The notes: a model not told the origin generated them from the letters alone. A stretch of DNA of 64,000 nucleotides from Variovorax saccharolyticus (GCF_030316765.1 NZ_JASZYT010000002.1:1-64000); one strand, 5' to 3'; numbered from the stretch's first letter, positions 19,607-28,348 are shown. A program made the numbers and translations.

Positions 19607-20014
19607 TCAGGCCTTGTTGAACAGGGGGTGGAGGTTGCTGTGCTTGCCGTCGTAGACCTGGCCGGGGCTTTCGTCCACGTTCAGCGTGATGCCGATGAGG
19701 CGCTGGGCGAAGACCGGCTCGAAATGCCGCTTCGCGCTCGCGATGAGGGCGTCGCCGGCGCGCTTCTTCACCGCTTCGCTGCGTCCCGCCCCCATGCGCA
19801 GGTTGAGATAGACGAAGGCGTAGTCGCCCTTGCCGTCGGCCACCGCGTAGTGCGCGGCCGGGTAGGCCAGCACGCGCGTGCCGCCGGTCGGGAAGACCTG
19901 AGCGCCCGCTTCGTCGCGCTGTTCGAGCATGGTGTCGGCCAGCGTGCGGCAGAGCGCGCCCATGTCGGTCTCCGGCTCGATGTTCGGCGTGTAGAGGATG
20001 ACCAGATGCGGCAT
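19607..20014 (-). CDS. hpaF: 5-carboxymethyl-2-hydroxymuconate isomerase
   Basis: The 135-residue product resembles HpaF/CHMI, a tautomerase-superfamily enzyme using an N-terminal proline. The sequence begins Met-Pro-His-Leu-Val, so Pro1 becomes catalytic after methionine removal. Length is near the E. coli enzyme (126). It converts 5-carboxymethyl-2-hydroxymuconate to its 2-oxo isomer. The ATG at 20014 is required for the proline N-terminus; a longer frame upstream is antisense-like sequence. It starts 7 bp after hpaD. Confidence 0.88.
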   Translation of the reverse strand: MPHLVILYTPNIEPETDMGALCRTLADTMLEQRDEAGAQVFPTGGTRVLAYPAAHYAVADGKGDYAFVYLNLRMGAGRSEAVKKRAGDALIASAKRHFEPVFAQRLIGITLNVDESPGQVYDGKHSNLHPLFNKA

Positions 20015-20021
20015 GGCGGCC

Positions 20022-20945
20022 TCAAAGACGTGAAACGGACTGGAAGCCTTCGGCGCTCGATGCCTGCGCCTTCGGGATCGCGTGGCCGTCCTGCGGCGTG
20101 ACCGGGAAGACGGCGTTGATCTGCCCGGTGGCGGACGAGCCGAAGTAGGGCGTGACCACCTCGGCGTGGCCGTCGTAGGCCGACCAGCCCAGCGCGCCGA
20201 GCAGCATGGCCGTGTCGTGCATGAAGCCCTCGCCATGCCCCTTGGCCGCATATTCCGGCAGCATCGCGCAGAAGTCGGACCATTCGCCGCCTTCCCACAT
20301 CTTCACGACGTCGTGGTCCATGCGCTCCAGCAGCGGGCTCCACACGCGGTCGGCGAACTGCGGCGCCAGTCCGTTCTGCGCGAAGCGGTGCGACAGAGAG
20401 CCGCTCGCGAAGAAGGCCACGGTGCCGTCGTAGTGGTCCTCGACCGCGCGGCGCATGGCCCAGCCCAGGCGCGCGCTGTCGTTCAGATAGTGGCTGGTGC
20501 ACAGGGCCGAGACGCAGATCGCCTTGAAGTGCAGGTCCTCGTTCATGTAGCGCATCGGCACCAGCGTGCCGTATTCGGGCCCGAGCGTGGTGGCGTCGTG
20601 CGCCAGCGTCTCGACGCCCCATTCGTTGCACGTCCTTGCCAGCAGCTTGCCGAGTTCCGGGTTGCCCGGCACCTCGAAGGGCATGTTGCTGATGAAGTGC
20701 GGCAGCTCGTTGCTGGTGTAGACGCCCTTGAAATGCGGCGCGCAATTCAGGTGGTAGCTCGCGTTCACCAGCCAGTGGGTGTCGAAGACCACGATGGTGT
20801 CCACGCCCAGTTCGCGGCAGCGGCGGCCGATCTCCTTGAGCCCGTCGATGGCCGCCTGCCGGCTGCCCTTGCGCGGACCGTCCAGCTCGCTCAGGTAGAG
20901 CGAGGGCACGTGCGTGATCTTGGCGGCGAGTGCGAGCTTGCCCAT
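20022..20945 (-). CDS. hpaD: 3,4-dihydroxyphenylacetate 2,3-dioxygenase
   Basis: The 307-residue product is a class III (LigB-type) extradiol dioxygenase. Iron-ligand and catalytic histidines sit in ITHVPSLYLSE near the start, FDTHWLVNASYHL, and the GSLSHRF region near residue 180. It opens the ring of homoprotocatechuate next to the hydroxyls to give 5-carboxymethyl-2-hydroxymuconate semialdehyde. The ATG at 20945 lies 2 bp after the hpaE stop. The length and PSLYLSE block fit HpaD rather than LigB of gallate pathways. Confidence 0.92.
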   Translation of the reverse strand: MGKLALAAKITHVPSLYLSELDGPRKGSRQAAIDGLKEIGRRCRELGVDTIVVFDTHWLVNASYHLNCAPHFKGVYTSNELPHFISNMPFEVPGNPELGKLLARTCNEWGVETLAHDATTLGPEYGTLVPMRYMNEDLHFKAICVSALCTSHYLNDSARLGWAMRRAVEDHYDGTVAFFASGSLSHRFAQNGLAPQFADRVWSPLLERMDHDVVKMWEGGEWSDFCAMLPEYAAKGHGEGFMHDTAMLLGALGWSAYDGHAEVVTPYFGSSATGQINAVFPVTPQDGHAIPKAQASSAEGFQSVSRL

Positions 20946-20947
20946 GG

Positions 20948-22405
20948 TCAGACTCCCCAATGCGGAATGTGGTGGCTGCCCAGGCTCACCGCCACGTTCT
21001 TCGGTTCGCAGAACACCTCGTAGCTCCAGGTGCCGCCTTCGCGCCCGGTGCCCGAGGCCTTGGTGCCGCCGAAGGGCTGGCGCAGGTCGCGCACGTTCTG
21101 GCTGTTGACGAAGCACATGCCGGCCTCGACCGCGGCGGCGACGCGGTGCGCGCGGCCGATGTTCTCGGTCCACACATAGCTCGACAGGCCGTAGGCGATG
21201 TCGTTGGCCAGGCGGATCGCATCGGCCTCGTCCTTGAACGGGATCAGGCAGGCGACCGGGCCGAAGATCTCGTCCTGCGCGATCTTCATGCGGTTGTCGA
21301 CATCGGCGAAGACGGTCGGCAGCACGTAGTTGCCCTTCTTCACGCGGTCGGGAAGCTCCGGCGCGCCGAGTCCGCCGCACAGCAGCGTGGCGCCTTCCTT
21401 CGGACCCAGCTCGATGTAGCTGCGCACCTTGGCCAGATGCGCCTGCGAGATCATCGGCCCGACGATGGTTTTCTCGTCCAGCGGGTCGCCGACCGTGATG
21501 CGCTTCGCCCGCTCGGCGAACTTCGCCGCGAAGTCGGCATAGATCGACTGCTGCACCAGGATGCGCGAACCGGCCGTGCAGCGCTCGCCGTTGTTGCTGA
21601 AGATCATGAAGATGGCGGCATCGAGCGCGCGGTCGAGGTCGGCGTCGTCGAAGATCACGAACGGGCTCTTGCCGCCCAGCTCCATGCTGAACTTCTTCAG
21701 GCCGGCACTCTTCACGATGCGGTTGCCGGTTGCGGTCGATCCGGTGAACGAGATCGCGCGCACGTCGGGGTGCGCCACCAGCGGCTCGCCGGCTTCCTTG
21801 CCGTAGCCGTGCACCAGGTTCAGCACGCCGGCCGGGATGCCGGCCTCGAGCGCCAGCTCGCCCAGGCGCGCGGCCGTCAGCGGCGACAGCTCGCTCATCT
21901 TCAGCACCGCGGTGTTGCCGAAGGCCAGGCAGGGCGCGACCTTCCAGGTGGCGGTCATGAAGGGCACGTTCCAGGGCGAGATCAGCGCGCACACGCCCAC
22001 CGGATGGAACAGCGTGTAGTTCAAGTGCGTGGGCGTCGGGTAGGTGTGGCCGTCGACCCGCGTGCACATCTCGGCGAAGTAATAGAAGTTGTCGGCCGCG
22101 CGCGGCACCAGCTGCTTGCCGGTCTGGGCGATGACCTGGCCGCAGTCGTTGGTCTCGGTCTCGGCGATCTCGGGCACGTTCTTGGCGATCAGGTCGCCGA
22201 GCTTGCGGATCAGCTTGGCGCGCTCGGGCGCGGGCAGGCCGGCCCACTTCGGGAAGGCTTCCTTGGCGGCGGCCACGGCCGCGTTCACTTCGGCCTCGCC
22301 GCCCGAGGCGACCTCGGCCAGCACTTCTTGCGTAGCCGGGTTGACGGTCTGGAAATAGTCGCGGCCGGCGACCGGTTTGCCGTTGATGAGGTGGTCGATC
22401 TGCAT
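20948..22405 (-). CDS. hpaE: 5-carboxymethyl-2-hydroxymuconate semialdehyde dehydrogenase
   Basis: The 485-residue product is a complete aldehyde dehydrogenase. NAD-binding FTGSTATGNRI, the catalytic glutamate in LELGGKSPF and the nucleophile Cys276 in NNGERCTAGSR are present. It oxidises the ring-cleavage semialdehyde to the tricarboxylate. The ATG at 22405 (MQIDHLING) is preferred to an upstream in-frame ATG overlapping the Bug gene. It is 17 bp after the receptor gene and 2 bp before hpaD. Confidence 0.93.
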   Translation of the reverse strand: MQIDHLINGKPVAGRDYFQTVNPATQEVLAEVASGGEAEVNAAVAAAKEAFPKWAGLPAPERAKLIRKLGDLIAKNVPEIAETETNDCGQVIAQTGKQLVPRAADNFYYFAEMCTRVDGHTYPTPTHLNYTLFHPVGVCALISPWNVPFMTATWKVAPCLAFGNTAVLKMSELSPLTAARLGELALEAGIPAGVLNLVHGYGKEAGEPLVAHPDVRAISFTGSTATGNRIVKSAGLKKFSMELGGKSPFVIFDDADLDRALDAAIFMIFSNNGERCTAGSRILVQQSIYADFAAKFAERAKRITVGDPLDEKTIVGPMISQAHLAKVRSYIELGPKEGATLLCGGLGAPELPDRVKKGNYVLPTVFADVDNRMKIAQDEIFGPVACLIPFKDEADAIRLANDIAYGLSSYVWTENIGRAHRVAAAVEAGMCFVNSQNVRDLRQPFGGTKASGTGREGGTWSYEVFCEPKNVAVSLGSHHIPHWGV

Positions 22406-22422
22406 GGGAATGTCTTTCAGGG

Positions 22423-23400
22423 TCAGTCGATTCGGATCTCGCGCGAAGCGATCAGCGCCTGCCACTTCTTGCGCTCCGATTGCACGTAGCGGTTCATGTC
22501 GGCGGCGTCGGTGGGGCGGGCTTCCCAGCCGGCGTCGAACAGCTTCTGGCGCACGGCGGGATCGTTCATGGCCTTCAGCAGGTCGGTGCCGAGCTTCAGC
22601 TGGATGTCCTTCGGTGTCGCGGCCGGTGCCACCAGGCCTTGCCAGGTGTAGGCCTCGACCTCGGCGAAGCCGAGTTCCTTCGCGGTCGGCACCTGCGGCA
22701 GCTGCGGCACCCGCTCGCCCGACATCGCGAGCAGCGGCACCACCTTGCCGGCCTTGACGGCGCTGATGCCGCTCGGCAGGTCGAGCATCATCAACGGCAC
22801 CTGGCCGCCCATCAGATCTTGCAGCGCCGGGGCGCCGCCCTTGTAGGGCACGTGCAGCAACGAGACGCCCGCCTCGCGCTGGAACAGTTCGAGCGCGAGA
22901 TGGTGCGGGCTGCCGGCGCCGGGCGTCGCGATGCTGTACTTGCCCGGCTCTTTCTTGAGCGCGGCGATCAGCGCCTTGGCGTCGGCGAAGCCCGCGCCCG
23001 GCGCGGCCGTGATGATGAGCGGCGAGCGCCCCATCATGCCGAGCGCGACGAAGTCCTTCTCGCTGTCGTAGGGCAGCTTCTTGTAGAGGACCGGGTTGTA
23101 GACCAGCACGCCGTTGTCGGCCGAGAACACGGTGTAGCCATCGCCGGGCGAGCGCGCCACGTTCTCGGAGGCGATGATGGCGGCGGCGCCGGGGCGGTTG
23201 TCGACCAGCACCGGCTGGCCGATCTGTTGCGACAGCTGGGCGCCGGCGGTGCGCGCCAGGAAGTCGGTGCCGCCGCCGGCCGGATAGCCGACCACCCAGC
23301 GCACCGGCTTGGCCGGATAGCCTTGCGCCGGCGCGTCGAGCGCCACCACCGATGCGGCCAGCGCGACCATCGCGGTCGCGAGCTTGATCATCTTCTTCAT
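22423..23400 (-). CDS. Bug-family (TctC-like) periplasmic solute receptor inside the hpa operon
   Basis: The 325-residue product begins with a Sec signal peptide (MKKMIKLATAMVALAASVVA, cleavage near AQG at about 30) and the Bug fold: VGYPAGGGTDFLARTAG, DNRPGAAAIIASE, YKKLPYDSEKDF. GGAGA precedes the ATG. It lies between hpaG2 (23 bp upstream) and hpaE (17 bp downstream), so it is co-transcribed with the catabolic genes and probably binds the aromatic acid or an intermediate. No membrane partner genes are nearby. It is a paralogue of the receptor at 16784-17782. Confidence 0.9.
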   Translation of the reverse strand: MKKMIKLATAMVALAASVVALDAPAQGYPAKPVRWVVGYPAGGGTDFLARTAGAQLSQQIGQPVLVDNRPGAAAIIASENVARSPGDGYTVFSADNGVLVYNPVLYKKLPYDSEKDFVALGMMGRSPLIITAAPGAGFADAKALIAALKKEPGKYSIATPGAGSPHHLALELFQREAGVSLLHVPYKGGAPALQDLMGGQVPLMMLDLPSGISAVKAGKVVPLLAMSGERVPQLPQVPTAKELGFAEVEAYTWQGLVAPAATPKDIQLKLGTDLLKAMNDPAVRQKLFDAGWEARPTDAADMNRYVQSERKKWQALIASREIRID

Positions 23401-23423
23401 CTTGTCTCCGTTTGCTGTGCCGC

Positions 23424-24176
23424 TCAGGCCGCGGCGATGGTGTTGACCAGCGCGCCGATCTGCGCGATCTCGGTCACGATGACGTCGCCCGGTCGGCAGT
23501 CGACCACGCCGTCGGGCGTGCCGGTCAGGATCAGGTCGCCGGGCTGCAGGGTCATGAAGCTGCTGAAGTACTCGATCAGGAAGGGCGCGTCGAAGATCAT
23601 GTCCTTCGTGTTGCCCGACTGCGTGAGCTTGCCGTTGACCGTGGTGCTGAGCGCCAGCGCCATCGGGTCGGCGACGTCCTTGGCGTCGACCAGCCAGGGG
23701 CCGATCGGCGTGCAGGTGTCGCGGTTCTTGACGCGCAGGTTGGGGCGGTACCAGTTCTCGAGGTAGTCGCGGATCGCGTAGTCGTTGGCCACCGTGTAGC
23801 CGCCGATGAAGTCGTAGGCGTCGTCGCGCTTCACCTTCTTCGCGGTCTTGCCGACCACGATCACCAGCTCGCATTCGTAGTGCATGAACTGCACCTCCGA
23901 CGGCCGGTAGGTGAGCTGGCGGTGGCCGGTGAGCGTGCTCTCGCCCTTGACGAAGACCAGCGGCTCCTCGGGCGCCTTGAACTCCAGCTCCTTGGCGTGG
24001 TCGGCGTAGTTGAGGCCCAGCGCGAGGATGGTGCGCGGGCGCGGCACGGGCTTGAGCGGCGGCAGCCACGAGACCGCATCGGCCTCGACCTGGCGGCCGT
24101 CGGCGAGGCGCAGCCGGCCGCCGTCTTCCACGGCGTCGTGCACCGCGTTTTCGAACAGGATGCGCGCGTGCTTCAT
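23424..24176 (-). CDS. hpaG2: Homoprotocatechuate pathway isomerase/decarboxylase, second half (HpaG2)
   Basis: The 250-residue product is a fumarylacetoacetate-hydrolase-fold protein. Metal-site sequences include GLNYADHAKELEF, HYECELVIVVGK and FIGGYTVANDYAIRD, and LTGTPDGV lies near the end. With the neighbouring subunit it isomerises and decarboxylates 5-oxopent-3-ene-1,2,5-tricarboxylate, the step after HpaE and HpaF. In E. coli these two halves are one protein; here they are separate genes overlapping by 4 bp. Confidence 0.88.
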   Translation of the reverse strand: MKHARILFENAVHDAVEDGGRLRLADGRQVEADAVSWLPPLKPVPRPRTILALGLNYADHAKELEFKAPEEPLVFVKGESTLTGHRQLTYRPSEVQFMHYECELVIVVGKTAKKVKRDDAYDFIGGYTVANDYAIRDYLENWYRPNLRVKNRDTCTPIGPWLVDAKDVADPMALALSTTVNGKLTQSGNTKDMIFDAPFLIEYFSSFMTLQPGDLILTGTPDGVVDCRPGDVIVTEIAQIGALVNTIAAA

Positions 24177-24796
24177 GCCTGCTCCTTCACGAGGGTGTTG
24201 ACCAGGGTCTCGAAACCCGGCGCCGCGATCTCGATGCGGTCGCCGGGGCGTGCCAGCGGGCGGCCGGCGTCGCAGCCGAGCATCAGCACGTCGCCGTGGG
24301 CGAGCGTCATGAACTCGCCGACATGGGCCAGCAGCTGTGCCGCGCTGCGCACGGTCTGCGAGAAATCGGTCGACTGCTTCAGCTCGCCGTTGATGCGGAC
24401 CTCGAGCCTGAACTGTGCCGGGTCGGCCACCTCCTGCGCATCGCGCATCGCCGCGCCGATGCCCAGGAAGCCGTCGACGCACTTGAACTTGACCGGCGGG
24501 CGGAAGAAGCTCGCATGCGGGATCGACAGGTCGTTCATCAGCACAAAGCCTTCGACGTCGTTGTCGACGCCGATCACCATCGCGACCGTGGCACCGACCT
24601 CGACCGCATCGACCTGCGCCGGCACGCCGATCGCGCTGCCGTGCGGGCTCCAGGTGTTGGCGGTCTTGACGTAGAGGACAGGGGCCTTCGGCGGCGCCTT
24701 GTAGGGCGGCTGGTTCATCTGCGGCGCGAGTGCGTCGAACTCCGCGCGGAAGTTCAGCAGCACGCCGTAGACGGTGCCGGTTGGTAGGTAACTCAT
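24173..24796 (-). CDS. hpaG1: Homoprotocatechuate pathway isomerase/decarboxylase, first half (HpaG1)
   Basis: The 207-residue product is also of fumarylacetoacetate-hydrolase fold, shorter than its partner. Family motifs are GTVYGVLLNFRAEFDAL, YVKTANTWSPHG, VEVGATVAMVIG and FVLMNDLSIP. The start at 24796 overlaps the hpaR stop, and the stop overlaps the hpaG2 start, both by 4 bp. It acts with HpaG2 in the central decarboxylation step of the pathway. Confidence 0.87.
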   Translation of the reverse strand: MSYLPTGTVYGVLLNFRAEFDALAPQMNQPPYKAPPKAPVLYVKTANTWSPHGSAIGVPAQVDAVEVGATVAMVIGVDNDVEGFVLMNDLSIPHASFFRPPVKFKCVDGFLGIGAAMRDAQEVADPAQFRLEVRINGELKQSTDFSQTVRSAAQLLAHVGEFMTLAHGDVLMLGCDAGRPLARPGDRIEIAAPGFETLVNTLVKEQA

Positions 24797-25233
24797 GGTT
24801 GTTCCAATGCGATCAATTCGTCGAGGAGCTCGTACAGCTGGGCCAGCTTGTCCTTGCCCATGGCCTCTTCCATCCACGCGTAGTGCGCCTCGATGCTGGT
24901 CGAGAGTTGCGTCACCAGCTGGTGACCGCGGGCCGTGGCCTCGACCACGGTGCGGCGCTGGTCTTCCGGGTCGCGGCTGCGCGCGATGAGGCCGTCGCGC
25001 TCCATGCGCGCCAGCACGCCGGTCAGGCTCGGCCCGAGGATGAAGGCCTCGCGCGCCACGCGGCCGGTCTCGACCGCGCCGTGCTCGCCGAGCACCCGCA
25101 GCACGCGCCACTGCTGGTCGGACAGCGCATGCTCGCGCAGGCTCGGCCGCGTGTGGCCCATCACGGCCTCGCGCGCCTGCAGCAGCAGGCGCGGCAGGTT
25201 GCGGTGGGAGAAGGCGGTGCTGCGCATGTCCAT
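24793..25233 (-). CDS. hpaR: MarR-family regulator of the homoprotocatechuate operon
   Basis: The 146-residue product is a winged-helix MarR protein with the recognition region LGPSLTGVLARMERDGLIARSR and wing SRDPEDQRRTVVEAT. HpaR-type proteins repress hpa genes until an aromatic acid binds. It is the first gene of the operon and its stop overlaps hpaG1. An 18-bp A/T palindrome sits 12 bp upstream of the ATG, which suggests autorepression of the whole operon. No clear ribosome site precedes either ATG at 25233 or 25227. Confidence 0.88.
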   Translation of the reverse strand: MDMRSTAFSHRNLPRLLLQAREAVMGHTRPSLREHALSDQQWRVLRVLGEHGAVETGRVAREAFILGPSLTGVLARMERDGLIARSRDPEDQRRTVVEATARGHQLVTQLSTSIEAHYAWMEEAMGKDKLAQLYELLDELIALEQP

Positions 25234-25245
25234 GTCGGAGGGGAT

Positions 25246-25263
25246 TATTTAATATATTAAATA
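25246..25263. promoter_or_regulatory. Perfect 18-bp palindrome, likely HpaR operator over the hpa promoter
   Basis: The sequence TATTTAATATATTAAATA is its own reverse complement and is the most A/T-rich spot of the neighbourhood. On the minus strand it could also serve as the -10 region of the hpaR-led transcript. MarR dimers bind palindromes of this size, so repressor binding here would block RNA polymerase. The link to HpaR is inferred from position. Confidence 0.75.
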
Positions 25264-25443
25264 GTTGGGTCAAGCGGACGAAACTAGGGGTAAACCCTCC
25301 GGATACTGGCTTGAACCGCACACGCGCCAAAACCTGACACGCGCTGTCGATTCGCTGCCAGGGCCGGGCGCGGCAAGCGCTGACGCGCCCCTGCCCGGCC
25401 GCACGAAACCATCGGGCTTCACCCCTCAACCCTGAAAGATCCG

Positions 25444-25692
25444 ATGAAGAAGATGCTGTTCGCACTCGCCGCCTCCCTCACCGTCCTGAGCGCGGGCGCC
25501 CAGATCGGAAAGGCCGCCTCGGAGGCCACCGACGCAGCCAAGCACAAGATCGACGAAAAGCGCGCGGACAGCGAGGCCCAGAAGAGCGGCCCGGTCGGCA
25601 AGGCGGTCAACAACGTCAAGTCGGGCTATCACAAGAACCGCTCGAAGTCCTCGGCCGACAAGGCCAAGCAATCCTTGAAGAACGCAGGCTGA
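25444..25692 (+). CDS. Small secreted protein of unknown function
   Basis: The 82-residue product begins with a signal peptide (MKKMLFALAASLTVLSAGA). The mature part is charged and helical, rich in Lys, Ala, Asp and Ser, with no cysteine. It resembles small periplasmic stress-type proteins but no family is assigned. It stands alone, divergent from hpaR and converging on a methyltransferase gene 18 bp downstream. Confidence 0.7.
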   Translation: MKKMLFALAASLTVLSAGAQIGKAASEATDAAKHKIDEKRADSEAQKSGPVGKAVNNVKSGYHKNRSKSSADKAKQSLKNAG

Positions 25693-25710
25693 CCCGGCCT
25701 GCGACGCGGC

Positions 25711-26523
25711 TCAGGCCGGCGCCTTGCCCTTGACCGCCCAGGCGAGCGCCGCGTAGGAGCGCTCGCCGTCGGCCTCGCCGTCGAGGTAGGCCGACTCCAC
25801 CGCTTCACGCAGCCGGGCGTGCTGGTCAGGCGCCAGCGTGGCGAGGTACTCCGCGGCAGGGCCCTCCTTGCCTTCGAAGGGCGCCCAGTAGTCGGCGAAG
25901 TTGGCGAACTCCATGCGGATGGCGAGCGAGGTCTCTTCCACGGCCTTGAAGCCGGCGTCGCGCCAGGCCTTGGCCAGTTCGCCGGGTCGGGTCATCGGCC
26001 GCGTGTAGTTGCGGGCGCGCCGCTCCCGCGCGGCAGGGTCGAGTGCGGCGGCGGTGTCGAAGAACAGGCGGTTGGAGACGAAGCCGCCGCGCGCATCCCA
26101 GACCGCCGCGCCCACCACGCTTCCGGGCTTCGCGACCCGGCGCATCTCGGCGATCGCCTTGCCCGCATCGGGCACGAAGTGCAGCAGCAGCAGCGAGAGC
26201 ACGCGGTCGAAGCTGCGGTCCGCGAAGGGCAGTGCGCAGGCGTCGGCGACGTCGAAGACGATGCGCGGATCCTGGTTGTGGCGCCTGGCGTGTGCGATGT
26301 AGGGCTCGGCGAGATCCACCCCGCGCACCTCGCCGGCGCCGGTGCGGCGCGTCACCGCGAAGGCCAGATGGCCCGTGCCGCAGCCGACATCGAGCACGCG
26401 CTCGCCGTCCGCGGTGCCGGCGAAGTCCAGGAAGGGCAGCGCGAGCAGGCGGCTCCAGCGGCCCATCACCCGTTCGTAGCCGTCGCCGTCGGAGGCGACG
26501 AAGGTCGAGCTTGCGGTGGTCAT
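25711..26523 (-). CDS. Class I SAM-dependent methyltransferase
   Basis: The 270-residue product has the SAM-binding motif VLDVGCGTGHLAFAV at about residues 43-57, an acidic motif II in RGVDLAEPYI, and a post-motif DVADACALPFADRSFDRV. These fit the UbiE/Methyltransf_11 group. The acceptor substrate is unknown. The start at 26523 gives a complete domain. It stands alone and is divergent from an MFS transporter gene. Confidence 0.88.
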   Translation of the reverse strand: MTTASSTFVASDGDGYERVMGRWSRLLALPFLDFAGTADGERVLDVGCGTGHLAFAVTRRTGAGEVRGVDLAEPYIAHARRHNQDPRIVFDVADACALPFADRSFDRVLSLLLLHFVPDAGKAIAEMRRVAKPGSVVGAAVWDARGGFVSNRLFFDTAAALDPAARERRARNYTRPMTRPGELAKAWRDAGFKAVEETSLAIRMEFANFADYWAPFEGKEGPAAEYLATLAPDQHARLREAVESAYLDGEADGERSYAALAWAVKGKAPA

Positions 26524-26711
26524 CGGCAGTCCCCTTTCGCACGGGTGCGCGCATCGAAGGTCGGTGCGTGCCGCATGCTAGGGCGCGGCGGATGGCGCCG
26601 TCAACGTGCGTGTTCCCGCGCGCCGCCGTGCAGACTTCCGGCATCGGCGAGACAATGGCCGCGCCTTTGTCCGCCGGGCGGCCCGGGGCAACGAACCCGA
26701 AGCTCCTGCGC

Positions 26712-27953
26712 ATGCCATCCCCGCCCGACGCCACGACCCCGTCCTCCTCGCCTTCCTTCACCCTGCGGCGCATCGCCGTGCCGGCCTTCGGACCCTCGCT
26801 GCTGTTCGGAATCGGCGAAGGCGCCATCCTGCCCATCGTGCCGCTCACGGCGCGCGACCTCGGCGCCTCCGTGCCGATCGCCGCGCTCATGGTGGCGCTG
26901 ATCGGCATCGGCTCGCTGCTCAACAACATCCCGGCGTCCTTCATCACGATGCGCTGGGGCGAGCGCTGGGCGATGGTCGCGGCCGGCCTGTGGAGCGCGC
27001 TGGGCATGGGGCTTTGCGTGGGCACCTCGCACCTCGGCCTGTTCGCCGCCGGCTGCTTCATGGTGGGCATGTCGCAGGCGGTCTACAACCTGGCGCGCCA
27101 GAGCTACATGACCGAGGCGGTGCCGATCGAATACCGTGCACGGGCGCTGTCGACGCTCGGCGGCGTGATGCGCATCGGCATGTTCCTCGGGCCTTTTCTG
27201 GCGGCCGGCGCGGTGCATGCGTTCGGCCTGTCGGCGGCCTATGCGCTCGGAATCGTCGCGGTGGTGGGGGCGGCGGCGGTGGGTGCGCGCATCCCCGACC
27301 TGGAGGCGCCGCCGCTGCCGCCGGGGCAGGGCGCGCCGGCGCCGGCGACCATCCTCTCGACGCTGCGCGATCACCGCCATGTGTTCCTGACGCTGGGCGT
27401 CGGCGTGGTGCTGGTCAGCGCGGTGCGGGCGTCGCGCCAGGCCGTGATCCCGCTGTGGGCCGACCACCTCGCGCTGGCGCCTTCGGTGGCTTCCCTGATC
27501 TACGGGCTGGCCGGCGCGGTCGACATGCTGGTGTTCTATCCGGCCGGCAAGGTGATGGACCTGAAGGGCAGGGGCTGGGTCGCGGTGCCGTCGATGCTGA
27601 TCATGGGGCTGGCGATGCTGCTGATGCCGCTGACCACCGGCACCGTCACGCTGCTGCTCGCGGCACTGGCCATCGGCTTCGGCAACGGCATCGGCTCGGG
27701 AATGATCATGACCATCGGCGCCGATCACGCACCGCGCCACGGCCGCGCGCACTTCCTCGGCGTGTGGCGGCTGATGTCCGACATCGGATCTTCCTGCGGC
27801 CCGGCGCTGCTGTCCTTCCTGGCGGCCAGCCTGACACTGGCCTGGGGCATCGCCGCGACCGGGCTGATCGCCTTCGCGGCGGCGGGCACGCTGGCGCACT
27901 GGATTCCGCGCCACGGCGATCGCGGCGGGCGACGCCGCGAGCCCGAGGGCTAG
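26712..27953 (+). CDS. MFS transporter
   Basis: The 413-residue product has 12 predicted membrane helices and the MFS loop 2-3 and central-loop pattern (SFITMRWGERWAM; DLKGRGWVAVPS). Substrate is unknown; a drug or metabolite exporter is likely. ATG at 26712 starts shortly before helix 1; another in-frame ATG at 26655 would add 19 residues. The stop overlaps the stop of the convergent MAPEG gene in a shared CTAG. Confidence 0.83.
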   Translation: MPSPPDATTPSSSPSFTLRRIAVPAFGPSLLFGIGEGAILPIVPLTARDLGASVPIAALMVALIGIGSLLNNIPASFITMRWGERWAMVAAGLWSALGMGLCVGTSHLGLFAAGCFMVGMSQAVYNLARQSYMTEAVPIEYRARALSTLGGVMRIGMFLGPFLAAGAVHAFGLSAAYALGIVAVVGAAAVGARIPDLEAPPLPPGQGAPAPATILSTLRDHRHVFLTLGVGVVLVSAVRASRQAVIPLWADHLALAPSVASLIYGLAGAVDMLVFYPAGKVMDLKGRGWVAVPSMLIMGLAMLLMPLTTGTVTLLLAALAIGFGNGIGSGMIMTIGADHAPRHGRAHFLGVWRLMSDIGSSCGPALLSFLAASLTLAWGIAATGLIAFAAAGTLAHWIPRHGDRGGRRREPEG

Positions 27954-28348
27954 CGCAGGATGCCCGAGACCATCATCCCCAGCCCCACGATGCTGACCAC
28001 CCAGATCGCCGTGCGCAGGTAGGCGATGCCGGCGACGTACACCGGGATGTAGATCACCCGCGCCCAGAAGAAGATCAGCGCGCCGGTGGCGATCCCCGGG
28101 CTGGTGGCGCCTGCGGCATGCGCCACCAGCGCGATCGCGGCGAACAGCACGAAGTTCTCGAGCGTGTTGCGGGCGGTGCGCTCGGCGCGTCCCGCGAGCG
28201 GCGAGGCCTCGGGCAGGTTGTCGCGGTTGCCAAGCGCGATCAGGGTGCCCGACGGCGTCCATCCCTTGACCCGGATGAGGCTTGCGAGGAGCAGGGTGAG
28301 CCAGGTCAGGATGGCCATGTAGATCACGAGCGTCTGGGTGCTGGTCAT
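27950..28348 (-). CDS. MAPEG-family membrane protein
   Basis: The 132-residue product has four membrane helices and the MAPEG pattern: a charged loop with NRDNLPE and RAERTARNTLENFVLFAA, and FFWARVIYIPVYVAGI. Bacterial MAPEG proteins are relatives of microsomal glutathione transferases; activity here is unproven. A glutathione-dependent detoxification role is possible. It lies between the MFS gene and radA and is transcribed away from radA. Confidence 0.87.
   Translation of the reverse strand: MTSTQTLVIYMAILTWLTLLLASLIRVKGWTPSGTLIALGNRDNLPEASPLAGRAERTARNTLENFVLFAAIALVAHAAGATSPGIATGALIFFWARVIYIPVYVAGIAYLRTAIWVVSIVGLGMMVSGILR

Noticed and set aside
16748..20101. A 1117-codon open frame on the plus strand opposite the hpaI/hpaH/Bug genes
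   Set aside because: It is antisense to well-supported genes, is dominated by Arg, Gly, Ala and His in the way G+C-rich shadow frames are, and matches no family.
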